Positions 46,754 to 55,812 of a DNA stretch of 64,000 nt are shown here, one piece after another. Made by a program: the position numbers and the translations under genes. The DNA comes from Brachyspira hampsonii (GTDB lineage: Bacteria; Spirochaetota; Brachyspiria; Brachyspirales; Brachyspiraceae). Positions within the stretch are counted from its first letter, which is position 1. Each line of letters opens with the position of its first letter. Location: positions 2,356,001 through 2,420,000 of the forward strand of contig NZ_CP019914.1 in the NCBI RefSeq assembly GCF_002214805.1, written 5' to 3'. The notes below the pieces were generated by a model. It was not told the origin of the DNA, did not search any database, and was given only the letters and a program-made list of their open reading frames with translations.

Positions 46754-47510
46754 TTTGAAAGTTGTAAATATAAAAAAACATTATAAAGACACTCCAGCTA
46801 TAAACGGAGTATCATTTACAGTTAATAAAGGTGATATACTTTCTATTATAGGACCTTCAGGAGCCGGAAAGAGTTCGCTATTAAGAAATATTATACAGAT
46901 AGAAGAACCTGATTACGGAGAGGTTTATATAGATAATGAAGTTTTATTTTGTAAGAGGGAAGGTGAGAAGGCATTAAATATTACGCATGCGGATTTTATG
47001 AAGCGTAAGGAAAAAATAGGTATGATATTTCAGCATTTTAATTTATTTCCTCATAAAACGGCATTAGAAAATATAATAGAAGCTCCTATTGTGGTAAAGA
47101 AGCAGAATAAAGATGAAGCAATTGAAGAGGCGTTAAAACTTTTAGACAGTGTAGGGCTTAAACATAAAAAAGACAGTTATCCGAATGAATTATCAGGCGG
47201 ACAAAAACAGAGAGTTGCTATTGCGAGAGCTTTGGCTATGAAACCGGAGATACTTCTTTGCGATGAGCCTACATCAGCCTTAGATCCGGAGCTTATAGGT
47301 GAAGTTTTATCGGTATTAAAAGAGCTTGCTAAAGAGAAAATGACTATGATTGTTGTAAGCCATGAAATAAGTTTTGTAAGAGAACTCTCTACAAATATTG
47401 CTTTTATGGACGGCGGAAAAATTATTGCTATGGATACTTCTTCCAATTTCTTTAATAATCAGAGTAATGATAGGATTAAAGAGTTTTTGAATAAAATATT
47501 TCATAAATGA
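46737..47510 (+). CDS. Polar amino acid ABC transporter ATP-binding protein
   Basis: The protein has 257 residues from ATG 46737, which has GGAG inside the permease 3' end; an upstream in-frame start lacks one. Walker A is GPSGAGKSS near residue 36, the Q-loop is MIFQHFNLFPH, the signature is LSGGQKQRVAIARAL, and Walker B is ILLCDEPTSALDP. It matches GlnQ/HisP-type ATPases that energise uptake of polar amino acids. It works with the permease before it and the binding protein after it. Confidence 0.96.
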   Translation: MSSETNLKVVNIKKHYKDTPAINGVSFTVNKGDILSIIGPSGAGKSSLLRNIIQIEEPDYGEVYIDNEVLFCKREGEKALNITHADFMKRKEKIGMIFQHFNLFPHKTALENIIEAPIVVKKQNKDEAIEEALKLLDSVGLKHKKDSYPNELSGGQKQRVAIARALAMKPEILLCDEPTSALDPELIGEVLSVLKELAKEKMTMIVVSHEISFVRELSTNIAFMDGGKIIAMDTSSNFFNNQSNDRIKEFLNKIFHK

Positions 47511-47560
47511 TTATTTATAAAATAAGGCTGAATAAACTGTTATTATATCTAATTTCTATA

Positions 47561-47588
47561 TTGACATTTTTGTAAATATTATTATAGT
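47561..47588 (+). promoter_or_regulatory. Internal promoter for the substrate-binding protein gene
   Basis: TTGACA at 47561-47566 and TATAGT at 47583-47588 have a 16-bp spacer, in the 250-bp gap after the ATPase gene. It would let the binding protein be made in excess over the transporter. Confidence 0.7.
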
Positions 47589-47624
47589 ATGTACTAATAA
47601 AAAGTGTGTTAGGGAGTTTCTATT

Positions 47625-47699
47625 ATGAATAGTCTTTTTTTGAATTGTTTCTTTAATAATTCTTTTTTATGTCAACTTCATGTTACATTCAAACATTAA
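47625..47699 (+). CDS. Possible 24-residue leader peptide
   Basis: ATG 47625 is preceded by AGGGAG eight bases upstream and by a good promoter, and closes at TAA 47697-47699. The peptide is rich in Phe, Asn and Leu, has two Cys and two His (starting MNSLFLNCFFNNSF), and resembles no protein. It lies in the leader of the amino acid-binding protein mRNA. Its translation could sense an amino acid supply (attenuation), but chance is not excluded. Confidence 0.35.
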   Translation: MNSLFLNCFFNNSFLCQLHVTFKH

Positions 47700-47761
47700 T
47701 AAAAAATCTAATAAAATTAATTTATCATATTATAAAAATCATAAAATTTAGGAGAAAAACT

Positions 47762-48595
47762 ATGAAGCGTATATCAAGTATTTTATTATTTATTATTTTT
47801 GCCTTTATTGTAAGCTGCGGCGGCGGTGATAAAGCTGCTTCTGATAATACAGCAGAAAATACTGCAGCATCAGAAGATAATTCATTACAAAAAGTAAAGG
47901 ATGCCGGAAAATTAGTGTTGGGCTTGGATGACACTTTTGCTCCAATGGGATTCAGAGATGAAAATGGAGAAGTAGTAGGTTTTGATATAGACTTAGCTAA
48001 AGAAGTTGCTTCAAGACTTGGAGTAGAATTGGAAATAAAGCCTATAGAATGGTCTAGTTCTATATTGAGTCTTAATAAAGGCGATGTAGATGTACTTTGG
48101 AATGGAGTTACTATTAATGAAGCTAGAAAACAGCAGATTAATTTTTCTAAACCTTATCTTAATAACAGACTTGTTATAGTAAAAGCTATTGATGACAACA
48201 CTATTAATTCTAAAGATGATTTGTCAGGAAAAGTATTAGGTGTTCAGGTTGGAAGCAATGATGAAGCATTAACAGCTGATCCTGCAAGTAAATATGCTAA
48301 AGAAATACGAAGATATGATGTTAATGTAAATGCATTTTTGGATTTGCAGGCTAAAAGAATAGATGCTGTTGTTATAGATGAAGTTGCAGCTCAGTATTAT
48401 ATATCTGAGAAAAAAGCTCCATTTGTAGTTGTTGATAACAGTCCTTTGACAGAAGAATTATATGGTGTAGGATTTAGAAAAAGTGATGAAAAACTTTTGG
48501 CAGAGGTAGACAGAATATTAGATGAGATGAGAGCTGATGGTAAAGCTACTGAAATATCTCAGAAATGGTTTGCTAAAGATATATTTTTAAAATAA
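47762..48595 (+). CDS. Polar amino acid ABC transporter substrate-binding lipoprotein
   Basis: The 277-residue protein starts at ATG 47762 with AGGAG upstream. The type II signal peptide ends in the lipobox FIVSC, so it is lipid-anchored. SBP family-3 features are LVLGLDDTFAPMGFRDENG, VVGFDIDLAKEVASRLG, and GDVDVLWNGVTINEARK. It delivers an amino acid to the permease and ATPase encoded just upstream. The specific substrate is not clear; the fold is of the Gln/His/Cys/Arg-binding group. Confidence 0.95.
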   Translation: MKRISSILLFIIFAFIVSCGGGDKAASDNTAENTAASEDNSLQKVKDAGKLVLGLDDTFAPMGFRDENGEVVGFDIDLAKEVASRLGVELEIKPIEWSSSILSLNKGDVDVLWNGVTINEARKQQINFSKPYLNNRLVIVKAIDDNTINSKDDLSGKVLGVQVGSNDEALTADPASKYAKEIRRYDVNVNAFLDLQAKRIDAVVIDEVAAQYYISEKKAPFVVVDNSPLTEELYGVGFRKSDEKLLAEVDRILDEMRADGKATEISQKWFAKDIFLK

Positions 48596-48613
48596 CTGTA
48601 AAATTTATACATT

Positions 48614-48660
48614 AAAAAGTGCATATTATTATATCTGTTATAATAGTATGCACTTTTTTA
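48614..48660. terminator. Bidirectional terminator
   Basis: A near-perfect long stem AAAAAGTGCATATTATTATA/TATAATAGTATGCACTTTTT lies between the convergent binding-protein and LRR genes. Confidence 0.85.
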
Positions 48661-48668
48661 ATAGTTTA

Positions 48669-49502
48669 TTATTGATAATTATTTGCTAAATATAAATGTT
48701 CAATATTTTTTAATCTATGTATATTATTTTTTATATATGAAAAATCCCCCTCTATATATAGTTTTTTTAAGTTTGCTAGAGAATAAAAATTTTCTGCTGC
48801 TTTAATTGTATGTTTGCTGCTGAAATAAAACTCCTCAAGATTTTCTAATTTTCCTATATATTCGTTAATATCCTCCAAATTATTATTTTTTAAAGACAGA
48901 ATTTTTAATTTGGAAAGTTTTTCTATGTTTTTAGGTATTTTGTTTATATTATTATTATTTAAACAAAGTTTTTCTAAATTTTTTAATTTAGCAATATCAT
49001 TAGGGATATTTTCTATATTATTATTAGATAAATCCAATCTTTCTAATTTTACTAAGCTAAAAATTTCTTTTGGTATTTCATTTAAATAATATCCAGAAAC
49101 ATTAATAGCTTTTAATTGTTTTAAATTGTATATCTCTTTAGGAAAAGATTTAAACATGTTATTAGATATATCTATTTCTTCAATATTCTGAAGTAAAGAT
49201 ATTTTTTTTGGTAATTTTGTTAATTTATTGAAGCTGGCATCAATATATTTTAAATTTACTAATTCAGATATACTTTCAGGTATTTCTTCTATTAGGTTAT
49301 TGCATATATCCAAAGTTTCAAGATTTGTTAATATATTGATTTCTTTTGGAATATAATTTAATTTTAAAGAGCTTAAATCTAACTTTTTAATATTCAATAA
49401 TTTTTTTCTGCTGTAATTAATATATTTATTTATATTATTCTTTTTTAAAAAATCATATATACTATTTAATTTATCTTCTATTTTTTTGTCTATATTTTCC
49501 AT
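48669..49502 (-). CDS. Leucine-rich repeat protein
   Basis: Of the 277 residues, about 45 onward form roughly ten 23-residue repeats of the form L-x-x-L-x-L-x-x-N-x-I-x-x-I-P-x-x-I. Examples are LETLDICNNLIEEIPESI, LERLDLSNNNIENIPNDI and LEKLCLNNNNINKIPKNI. The N-terminal ~40 residues are helical and there is no signal peptide, so it is cytoplasmic. LRRs of this type mediate protein binding. Partner and role are unknown. Confidence 0.9.
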   Translation of the reverse strand: MENIDKKIEDKLNSIYDFLKKNNINKYINYSRKKLLNIKKLDLSSLKLNYIPKEINILTNLETLDICNNLIEEIPESISELVNLKYIDASFNKLTKLPKKISLLQNIEEIDISNNMFKSFPKEIYNLKQLKAINVSGYYLNEIPKEIFSLVKLERLDLSNNNIENIPNDIAKLKNLEKLCLNNNNINKIPKNIEKLSKLKILSLKNNNLEDINEYIGKLENLEEFYFSSKHTIKAAENFYSLANLKKLYIEGDFSYIKNNIHRLKNIEHLYLANNYQ

Positions 49503-49579
49503 TTGTTATTCTCCTATTATTTTTTATATTATAATAATAGGAGATAACTGCGACAGATTTTGTCATTAAAAAAATAAAA

Positions 49580-50338
49580 TTAAATTTTTTCGTAAACTGT
49601 ATCTAATATATATTTTAATTTCATAGATTCTATTTGTCCCGGGGCAGATGAGCGTTTTGCGGATGCAAAAGTGAGTACAGAGCCGAATATTCTGCTTATA
49701 ATTCCAATATTTCCCATAGAGATAGCTATTATAGGGAAATTTTTTATATCGCTTGATGCATCCAACAATGTAATAACATCTTTTTTATTTTTAGGCATAT
49801 AAGCAACTTTTGCTATATCGCATTTTAATTTTATCATTTTATTGATTCTTGATATTATTTCTTTTTTTGAAGGTGTTTTATTAAAGTCATGATTTGATAT
49901 TATAGTTTTTATGTTATTTGAAGAAGCTGATTTGATTAATTTTTTTATATCATTTTCTTTTAAATTTAATAATTCTAAATCTATCAATTCAAAGCATTTA
50001 TTTTTTATTATATTATCATATAAATTTATAATGCTTTCATATTTGTCATATTTAATATTTCCTCCTTCTTTATTGCTCCTTAAAGTAAATAGTATAGGTT
50101 TGCTGCTTGATTTTTTTATTTCTTTTGCAAATGAGATTATATCATCAAAATCATTATTATATTCAGATATATCATCTATGAAAAAATCAGCCCTCCATTC
50201 TATAATATCAACAGGAAGTTTGCTTATTTCTTTTATATATTTAGTGATATCCTTTCCATTTTTTTCAACTACAGGTATGCATATTTTTGGAATACCGTCT
50301 CCCAATTTAACATTTTTTATTTTTACTATATTCTCCAT
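49580..50338 (-). CDS. aroD: Type I 3-dehydroquinate dehydratase
   Basis: The 252-residue TIM-barrel enzyme has IEWRADFF near residue 44, the catalytic His in ISNHDFNKTP near 150, and the Schiff-base Lys in CDIAKVAYMP near 178. FASAKRSSAPGQI is the C-terminal substrate loop. It makes 3-dehydroshikimate in the shikimate pathway. GAGGA precedes the start. It follows aroE by 38 bp, and together they do consecutive steps. Confidence 0.95.
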   Translation of the reverse strand: MENIVKIKNVKLGDGIPKICIPVVEKNGKDITKYIKEISKLPVDIIEWRADFFIDDISEYNNDFDDIISFAKEIKKSSSKPILFTLRSNKEGGNIKYDKYESIINLYDNIIKNKCFELIDLELLNLKENDIKKLIKSASSNNIKTIISNHDFNKTPSKKEIISRINKMIKLKCDIAKVAYMPKNKKDVITLLDASSDIKNFPIIAISMGNIGIISRIFGSVLTFASAKRSSAPGQIESMKLKYILDTVYEKI

Positions 50339-50376
50339 TTCCGCATCCTCACTCGTATTTAGATTAATTGTAATAT

Positions 50377-51228
50377 TTATTTAAATATAATATTTTTAAT
50401 ATATTCTACAGGCATTTTCTTATTAGTCCAAAGCTCAAAAGCTAAAGCACCTTGATATAATAACATACCCATTCCATTTATTATTTTGCATCCTTCTTTT
50501 TCTGCTATTTTTAATAATTTAGTTTTCGCAGGATGGTATATGCAGTCGCTTACTACTAAATCATTTCTGAAGAAAGATGAATCTTCTATAAGAGAAACAT
50601 CTTCTTTCATACCGACACTTGTGGCATTTATTAATACATAACTATTTTCTATCTTTGATTTTAATATATTTTTATCTTCTAAAGAATACAGGCTTATAGA
50701 ACAGTTAGTTTTACCGGCAATATTATCTATAATCTTTTTCTGCTCATTCCAATTCGTATCTCTTTTAAATACATATATTTCTTTAACTCCATATAATGCT
50801 GCCTGAGATATTATAGCAATAGAAGCTCCTCCTGTTCCCAATATAGTAATATTTTTATTTTTTATAAATACTTGTTCTTCTTCTAAGGATTTTATAAATC
50901 CTTCACCGTCCGTACTGTATCCTGTGAGTATTCCGTTATTATTTACTATAGTATTTACACTTTGTGAAAGTTCTGCAGCTTCTGATATATTGTCTAAATA
51001 TTTTATTACTTCTTTTTTATTAGGCATAGATAAATTAACGCCTCTCATATTAAGCATTCTTATAGAAGTTACAGCATCTTTTAAATTGTTTTTATCAACC
51101 TCAAAAGCTAAATATATATAATTAAGATTAAGTTTATTAAATCCTTCATTATGCATAATAGGTGATATGCTATGCTTTGAAGGTGATGCGAATAGTCCTG
51201 TTAGTATAGTTTCAGCATTTACTTGCAT
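50377..51228 (-). CDS. aroE: Shikimate dehydrogenase
   Basis: The 283 residues have the substrate motif SPSKHSISPIMHN near residue 16, catalytic Lys in LSMPNKKEV near 68, Asp in YSTDGEGF near 105, and the nucleotide loop GTGGASIA near 128. It reduces 3-dehydroshikimate to shikimate using NADPH. It forms an operon with aroD downstream. Other shikimate genes are not in this window. Confidence 0.95.
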   Translation of the reverse strand: MQVNAETILTGLFASPSKHSISPIMHNEGFNKLNLNYIYLAFEVDKNNLKDAVTSIRMLNMRGVNLSMPNKKEVIKYLDNISEAAELSQSVNTIVNNNGILTGYSTDGEGFIKSLEEEQVFIKNKNITILGTGGASIAIISQAALYGVKEIYVFKRDTNWNEQKKIIDNIAGKTNCSISLYSLEDKNILKSKIENSYVLINATSVGMKEDVSLIEDSSFFRNDLVVSDCIYHPAKTKLLKIAEKEGCKIINGMGMLLYQGALAFELWTNKKMPVEYIKNIIFK

Positions 51229-51423
51229 ATTTAAAGCCTTATTATTTTTATAAGTATTATCATAGATAATAATATAATTTTTATTATTGTCAAATACTAA
51301 TAATTATATAAATAAAAAAAAATAGTATATAAGTTACTTGATATTTTATAAAAAAATAATTATAATTAACATAATAAAAAAGATGAAAAAAATTAAAAAA
51401 TACATATAAAGGAGAATCGATAC

Positions 51424-51807
51424 ATGGATAAAAAAATCATTAAAACACACAAAGCACCTCAAGCAATAGGTCCTTATTCTCAAGCAGTAAAAAGCGGAAA
51501 TTTTATTTTTGCATCAGGTCAAATACCTTTGGACCCTGTAAGCGGCAATATGGCCGAAAATGATATAAAAAAACAAACTGAAAGAGTTATGGAAAATATT
51601 AAAGGTCTTTTAGAATCAGAAAATTTAACTATGGCTAATATTATTAAAACTACTTGTTTCTTAACAGATATGGGGAATTTTGCAGCTTTTAATGAAGTAT
51701 ATGCAACTTATTTCCCAGAAAATCCTCCTGCAAGAAGCACTGTTGCTATAAAAGCTTTGCCTAAAGATGCTTTGGTAGAAGTTGAGATAATTGCTGTTAT
51801 AAACTGA
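51424..51807 (+). CDS. ridA: RidA-family 2-iminobutanoate/2-iminopropanoate deaminase
   Basis: The 127-residue protein has the family signature at full length: APQAIGPYSQAVKSG near residue 11, FASGQIPLDP near 29, the Arg-containing PPARSTVAIKALPKDALVEVE near 100. RidA hydrolyses reactive enamine/imine intermediates made by PLP enzymes such as threonine dehydratase. AAAGGAG precedes the ATG. It is monocistronic, with a terminator after. Confidence 0.95.
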   Translation: MDKKIIKTHKAPQAIGPYSQAVKSGNFIFASGQIPLDPVSGNMAENDIKKQTERVMENIKGLLESENLTMANIIKTTCFLTDMGNFAAFNEVYATYFPENPPARSTVAIKALPKDALVEVEIIAVIN

Positions 51808-51819
51808 TTATTATTAATA

Positions 51820-51859
51820 ATAGCCATGAGTATGCATATATTCATGGTTATTTTTTTAT
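51820..51859 (+). terminator. Terminator of ridA
   Basis: ATAGCCATGA pairs with TCATGGTTAT and is followed by a run of seven T. Confidence 0.85.
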
Positions 51860-51936
51860 AACTTTTATTTTATATATTTATTCAAACATTTTACTTATCT
51901 TATTATAAATAAATAATAAATCTTAAAGAGGAAATC

Positions 51937-52794
51937 ATGAGAAACTATATATCATATTTTATTAAAGGAATGGCTATAGGTATTGCCAATGCCATACCGG
52001 GCGTATCGGGAGGTACTATTGCTTTTGTATTAGGAATATATGAAAAATTAACTTATGCTATATCAATTTTACCTAATGCATTAATAAAATTAAAATGGGA
52101 AGAAATAAAAGAAAGCTTAAAAGTTTTGATTCCTGTTGTATTAGGGGCTGGTATTTCTATAGTATTATTTTTAAAACTTATAAATTATACATTTACTTAT
52201 TATCCTATACCGACTAGAATATTTTTTGTAGGACTTATATTAGGTTCTTTTCCATTTATAACAAAAACAGTGGAAGAATTTAATTTTAAAGTCTTTATAG
52301 CATTTTTTATAGGTGCTTTTATTATGGCGGTGTTTGTATATTTCGATATAAATAAGCCTGTAGGTGAAACCACTTATGCTGGAAATTTTTCACTAATTTA
52401 TGGTATTAAATTGTTTTTATGCGGTATAGCTGCTGCTGTTGCTATGGTTATACCCGGAATATCAGGCTCTTTGCTTTTACTTATATTAGGAGAATATGAA
52501 AATATATCATATTTTATATCCTCATTTGTAGATACTTTTAATTTCAGCCTCTTAATTCCTTTAATATTTTTAGGTTTAGGTGTTGTTATAGGAATATTCG
52601 GCATATCAAAACTTGTAACTATACTTCTTCAGAAATATAAATCTACTTTATTCGGATTTGTTCTTGGTATTATAATAGTATCATTTTTAAGTTTATGGCC
52701 TAATATTACATCTATGAGTCTTCCTATGCTCACTTCCACAGTTATTTCTATGTGTGTCGGTTTCTTGGTTGCTATAGGTATGGAAAAAATATAA
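51937..52794 (+). CDS. DUF368 (PopT-type) polyprenyl-phosphate transporter
   Basis: The 285-residue membrane protein has about eight helices. It carries the two repeated motifs AIPGVSGGTIAFVLGIYE (N-half) and VIPGISGSLLLLILGEYE (C-half), a mark of inverted-repeat architecture. DUF368 proteins (PopT/PtrA) have been shown to recycle undecaprenyl phosphate across the membrane for wall and glycan synthesis. GAGGAAATC precedes the ATG. A terminator follows. Confidence 0.9.
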   Translation: MRNYISYFIKGMAIGIANAIPGVSGGTIAFVLGIYEKLTYAISILPNALIKLKWEEIKESLKVLIPVVLGAGISIVLFLKLINYTFTYYPIPTRIFFVGLILGSFPFITKTVEEFNFKVFIAFFIGAFIMAVFVYFDINKPVGETTYAGNFSLIYGIKLFLCGIAAAVAMVIPGISGSLLLLILGEYENISYFISSFVDTFNFSLLIPLIFLGLGVVIGIFGISKLVTILLQKYKSTLFGFVLGIIIVSFLSLWPNITSMSLPMLTSTVISMCVGFLVAIGMEKI

Positions 52795-52813
52795 TTAATA
52801 AAATATCATTATA

Positions 52814-52841
52814 AGCCGGAAAGTTAATTTTCCGGATTTTT
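52814..52841 (+). terminator. Terminator of the DUF368 gene
   Basis: CCGGAAA and TTTCCGG form a stem followed by ATTTTTTAT. Confidence 0.85.
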
Positions 52842-52934
52842 TATTTTAACTCATAATTTTATCATTCATAAGCTTTGATTAAATTTTATATATTTCATTT
52901 CCGAAAATTGAAACAGCATTTATAGGATAATTAT

Positions 52935-53891
52935 ATGAATAAAAATAGAAATAAAAAAAATGGTATTTATTTATTATTTGGGTTTATAAGCATAATATTC
53001 TTTTATATATCAATAAATGTTTTATATACACAAACTTCTGCTTATTATGATGAAACTTTAATAAATAATTTACCTAATGCTGAAAGATTTGTATCTAATC
53101 TAAAGATTTCTGCTTCAGATACTAATAGTAATATAGTATTGATAGAGTGGGAAGGAATAACAGATAATAATTTAATATATTATGTTTATAGAAGCAAAAA
53201 CCCTATAATAGGTAAGTCTTCTTTTTCTGATTCTACAGTAGTTGATTATGTAAAAGCAACTAATGATTCAAGAACATATATTGTATCAGATAGCCCTATA
53301 ATAACTTCTACATACTATTATGCTGTAGTTTCATATATAAATGATTCAGTTTTCTATAATGCTGAAGAAAATATTGATACATTAACTTTGTCATTTAATG
53401 GAATAACAACAAATAATGTTTTAAATAACAATTTAAAATACAATACAAATATTAATAATAATATTATTACCAATACTGTGACTGTTACTAACAATGTTAT
53501 ATTTACAAATAATATTTTATTAACGAATACAGTTACTTTTACAAATACTGTTACATTGACAAATAATATTACTAATTCTGTACCATCATCATCATCTAGC
53601 AGAAGTATTAATAATTCTGCTCAAAATGAGTACAGCAGGTATAAAACAGAATATGACAGAGCATTAGCACAGTTTAAATTAAAAAATTATTTACAGGCAG
53701 CTTCTATATTGGAGCCTGTATCTAGCAGAAATATAAATAGAAATTTATATTATGATATTAATCTTCTTCTTGGCAAATGTTATAAGTATTTGGGCAGAAA
53801 GAAAAATTCATTAGATGTTTTTAATCGTATAAAATCTTATAACAGTCAGGAAGTTAATTTTTGGATAAATCAGGTTTTAAGCGATTTATAA
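52935..53891 (+). CDS. Membrane-anchored protein with Ig/FN3-like and TPR-like parts and Thr/Asn linker
   Basis: The 318-residue protein has an N-terminal signal or anchor (LFGFISIIFFYISINVLY). Residues ~45-150 form a beta domain resembling fibronectin type III (SNIVLIEWEGITDNNLIYYVYRS). A linker at ~170-215 repeats Val-Thr-Asn units such as TVTVTNN and TVTFTNT, followed by a Ser run. Residues ~230-318 are TPR-like (DRALAQFKLKNYLQAASIL). It is probably exported. It precedes another TPR protein by 16 bp. Function is unknown. Confidence 0.72.
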   Translation: MNKNRNKKNGIYLLFGFISIIFFYISINVLYTQTSAYYDETLINNLPNAERFVSNLKISASDTNSNIVLIEWEGITDNNLIYYVYRSKNPIIGKSSFSDSTVVDYVKATNDSRTYIVSDSPIITSTYYYAVVSYINDSVFYNAEENIDTLTLSFNGITTNNVLNNNLKYNTNINNNIITNTVTVTNNVIFTNNILLTNTVTFTNTVTLTNNITNSVPSSSSSRSINNSAQNEYSRYKTEYDRALAQFKLKNYLQAASILEPVSSRNINRNLYYDINLLLGKCYKYLGRKKNSLDVFNRIKSYNSQEVNFWINQVLSDL

Positions 53892-53907
53892 TTGGAGTAT
53901 ATGATTT

Positions 53908-54948
53908 ATGAAAACTTATGCAGCAGTTTTGGCATCTGTTATAACTATAGTAGCAATATTAGGCGGAGTATTCATTACCAAAGTATCAGCATTATCGTCT
54001 CCTGAAAGATATTTTCAAAAGGGAAAAAGAAGCTATGAGATAGAAAATTATCAGGAGGCTATTAATAATTTAAATGAATATTTATCCATAGATAGTAAAT
54101 CAAGACCGATAAATAATATAGCAGAATCATATTTTATGGTGGCAGATTCTTTAAAAAGATTAAAAAAATATTCTTTGGCAAAAGAAAGACTTGCTAATAT
54201 AATAAATAATCCGGACTTTGTTCAATACTCTACAAATGCAGTTTTAGCTTATGCCGATATAGCAAGATTAGAAAATAATGCAGATCCATATATAATGTCA
54301 AAACTGCAGGAAAATTTAAAAGTAGGCGATTCAAATTTAGCATCAAAAATAAATGTACAATATGGTTATCAATTATTCCTTCAAAAGAAATACGGTGAGG
54401 CATTAAGCTATTTCCTAAGAAATGATGGAGAATTGGCAGTACTTGGAAGGGCAAGAGTTTATTTCAATATGAATGAATATGACAGAGCATTTGAAACTTA
54501 TGAGGATTTTCTTAAATATAATAAAACAAGTATATATTATGATGAAGTTGTAAGAACATATTTGATACAGGTACCTGCTATGGCTCATAAAACTTTTGTT
54601 GAAACTAATTATATAAAATCAAGAATGTATTATACAAAAATAGCAGAATTATTCCCTAGAACTGAATATGCAGAAGAAGCTTTATTTAGAATAGCTCAGT
54701 CATACTATAATGAAAAGAATTATAACAGAGCATTAGAGTATTATAATAGAGTAAGACTTAATAATGTATATACTTTAGATGCTGAGGCTTTACTTTATAT
54801 AGGCTTATCATATTTCAAAGTAGGAAGATACTCTGATTCTTATAAGGTTTTGGATACTTTTATATCAGAATATCCGGCTAATCCTAATGTTTCAAGGGCA
54901 AGAGAATATATGCAGGCTTTGCAGGAAACTTTGCTTGCTATTAATTAG
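53908..54948 (+). CDS. TPR periplasmic/membrane-anchored protein
   Basis: The 346 residues have an N-terminal membrane helix (VLASVITIVAILGGVFIT). TPR-like repeats then occupy most of the sequence: RYFQKGKRSYEIENYQEAINNLNEYL, AEEALFRIAQSYYNEKNYNRALEYYNRV, and LLYIGLSYFKVGRYSDSYKVLDTFI. The arrangement resembles YbgF/BamD-type scaffold proteins. It probably forms an envelope complex with the preceding co-transcribed protein (inference). Confidence 0.82.
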   Translation: MKTYAAVLASVITIVAILGGVFITKVSALSSPERYFQKGKRSYEIENYQEAINNLNEYLSIDSKSRPINNIAESYFMVADSLKRLKKYSLAKERLANIINNPDFVQYSTNAVLAYADIARLENNADPYIMSKLQENLKVGDSNLASKINVQYGYQLFLQKKYGEALSYFLRNDGELAVLGRARVYFNMNEYDRAFETYEDFLKYNKTSIYYDEVVRTYLIQVPAMAHKTFVETNYIKSRMYYTKIAELFPRTEYAEEALFRIAQSYYNEKNYNRALEYYNRVRLNNVYTLDAEALLYIGLSYFKVGRYSDSYKVLDTFISEYPANPNVSRAREYMQALQETLLAIN

Positions 54949-55025
54949 AAATGCAATTTTGCTATTTTTACGAATTTATAAAGTATTATAAAATCATATA
55001 TTATAGATATAATTATTTGCATAGA

Positions 55026-55784
55026 TTAGTTGTTTGAAACGGTATTTTTTTTATCTTTTTTAGTTGTAAGTTTTTCAAAGAAAACTAATATCCAAAATCT
55101 TATATAATCAATATATAAGAATACTCTAAATACATTTTTTTTGGCGTAGAATGATTCATATTTATTTTTATTTAATATTTCCATACTAGGAGGTTTTATT
55201 TTTCCGGCAAAACTATCCAATGGTCTTTTGAATGGAATAAAAAATTTCATATCTAAATTTTGTTTATTATTATTAAACCAATATAAAGATTTCTTGAATT
55301 CCATATACATTAAAAATACATCAGGTTCTATCTTTTTAAAACCGATAAATGCTTTATCCAATTCTTCTTTATCTTTAGTATTTTGATAATTACCAAGCAT
55401 ATAAATACCCGGATAAATCTTTTTAATTTTTTCAGATATAGTAAAGAAGTATTTTTCTTCATCTCCGAATAAAAACATAGACATCTTTTTTTGTTCTATA
55501 TAATCTAGTACTTTTGAAAATAAAATGAATTCATTAATATAATTTATTTCTTCTTTATGAATAAATTTATAAGCTTTGGCTATAGAAGGATGTGCAGCAA
55601 TCACTAAAGAAGAATTATTTATAATCTCTTTTAATTTTTTATTATATCTTATTTTTAGTAATTTATGCACATCCAGAGATATTATGAGTATATTTTTTCC
55701 ATATTTAAGGTAGTCAAGTATTTCTTCAAGACTAACTTGGAAACTGTCGATTCTTATTCCTAAAATGGATTTATTCTGTATCAT
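55026..55784 (-). CDS. WecG/TagA/CpsF-family glycosyltransferase (degenerate)
   Basis: The 252 residues follow the WecG/TagA plan: ILGIRIDSFQVSLEEIL at the start, LIISLDVHKLLKIRYN, MSMFLFGDEEKYFFTISEKIK (the FLFG nucleotide loop), and YPGIYMLG then EPDVFLMYMEFKK. The family's usual PDG catalytic region is AAHPSIAKAYK here, so the conserved Asp appears lost. The C-terminal tail is basic and amphipathic, as in membrane-associated relatives. It may have altered activity or be a non-catalytic paralogue. Confidence 0.75.
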   Translation of the reverse strand: MIQNKSILGIRIDSFQVSLEEILDYLKYGKNILIISLDVHKLLKIRYNKKLKEIINNSSLVIAAHPSIAKAYKFIHKEEINYINEFILFSKVLDYIEQKKMSMFLFGDEEKYFFTISEKIKKIYPGIYMLGNYQNTKDKEELDKAFIGFKKIEPDVFLMYMEFKKSLYWFNNNKQNLDMKFFIPFKRPLDSFAGKIKPPSMEILNKNKYESFYAKKNVFRVFLYIDYIRFWILVFFEKLTTKKDKKNTVSNN

Positions 55785-55812
55785 AATAAATTATAGCCTT
55801 TATTTGTTATTA

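Noticed and set aside
47669-47761. Extended N-terminus for the amino acid-binding protein
   Set aside because: An in-frame ATG at 47669 adds 31 residues before the signal peptide, lacks a ribosome site and overlaps the possible leader; ATG 47762 has AGGAG and a clean lipobox.
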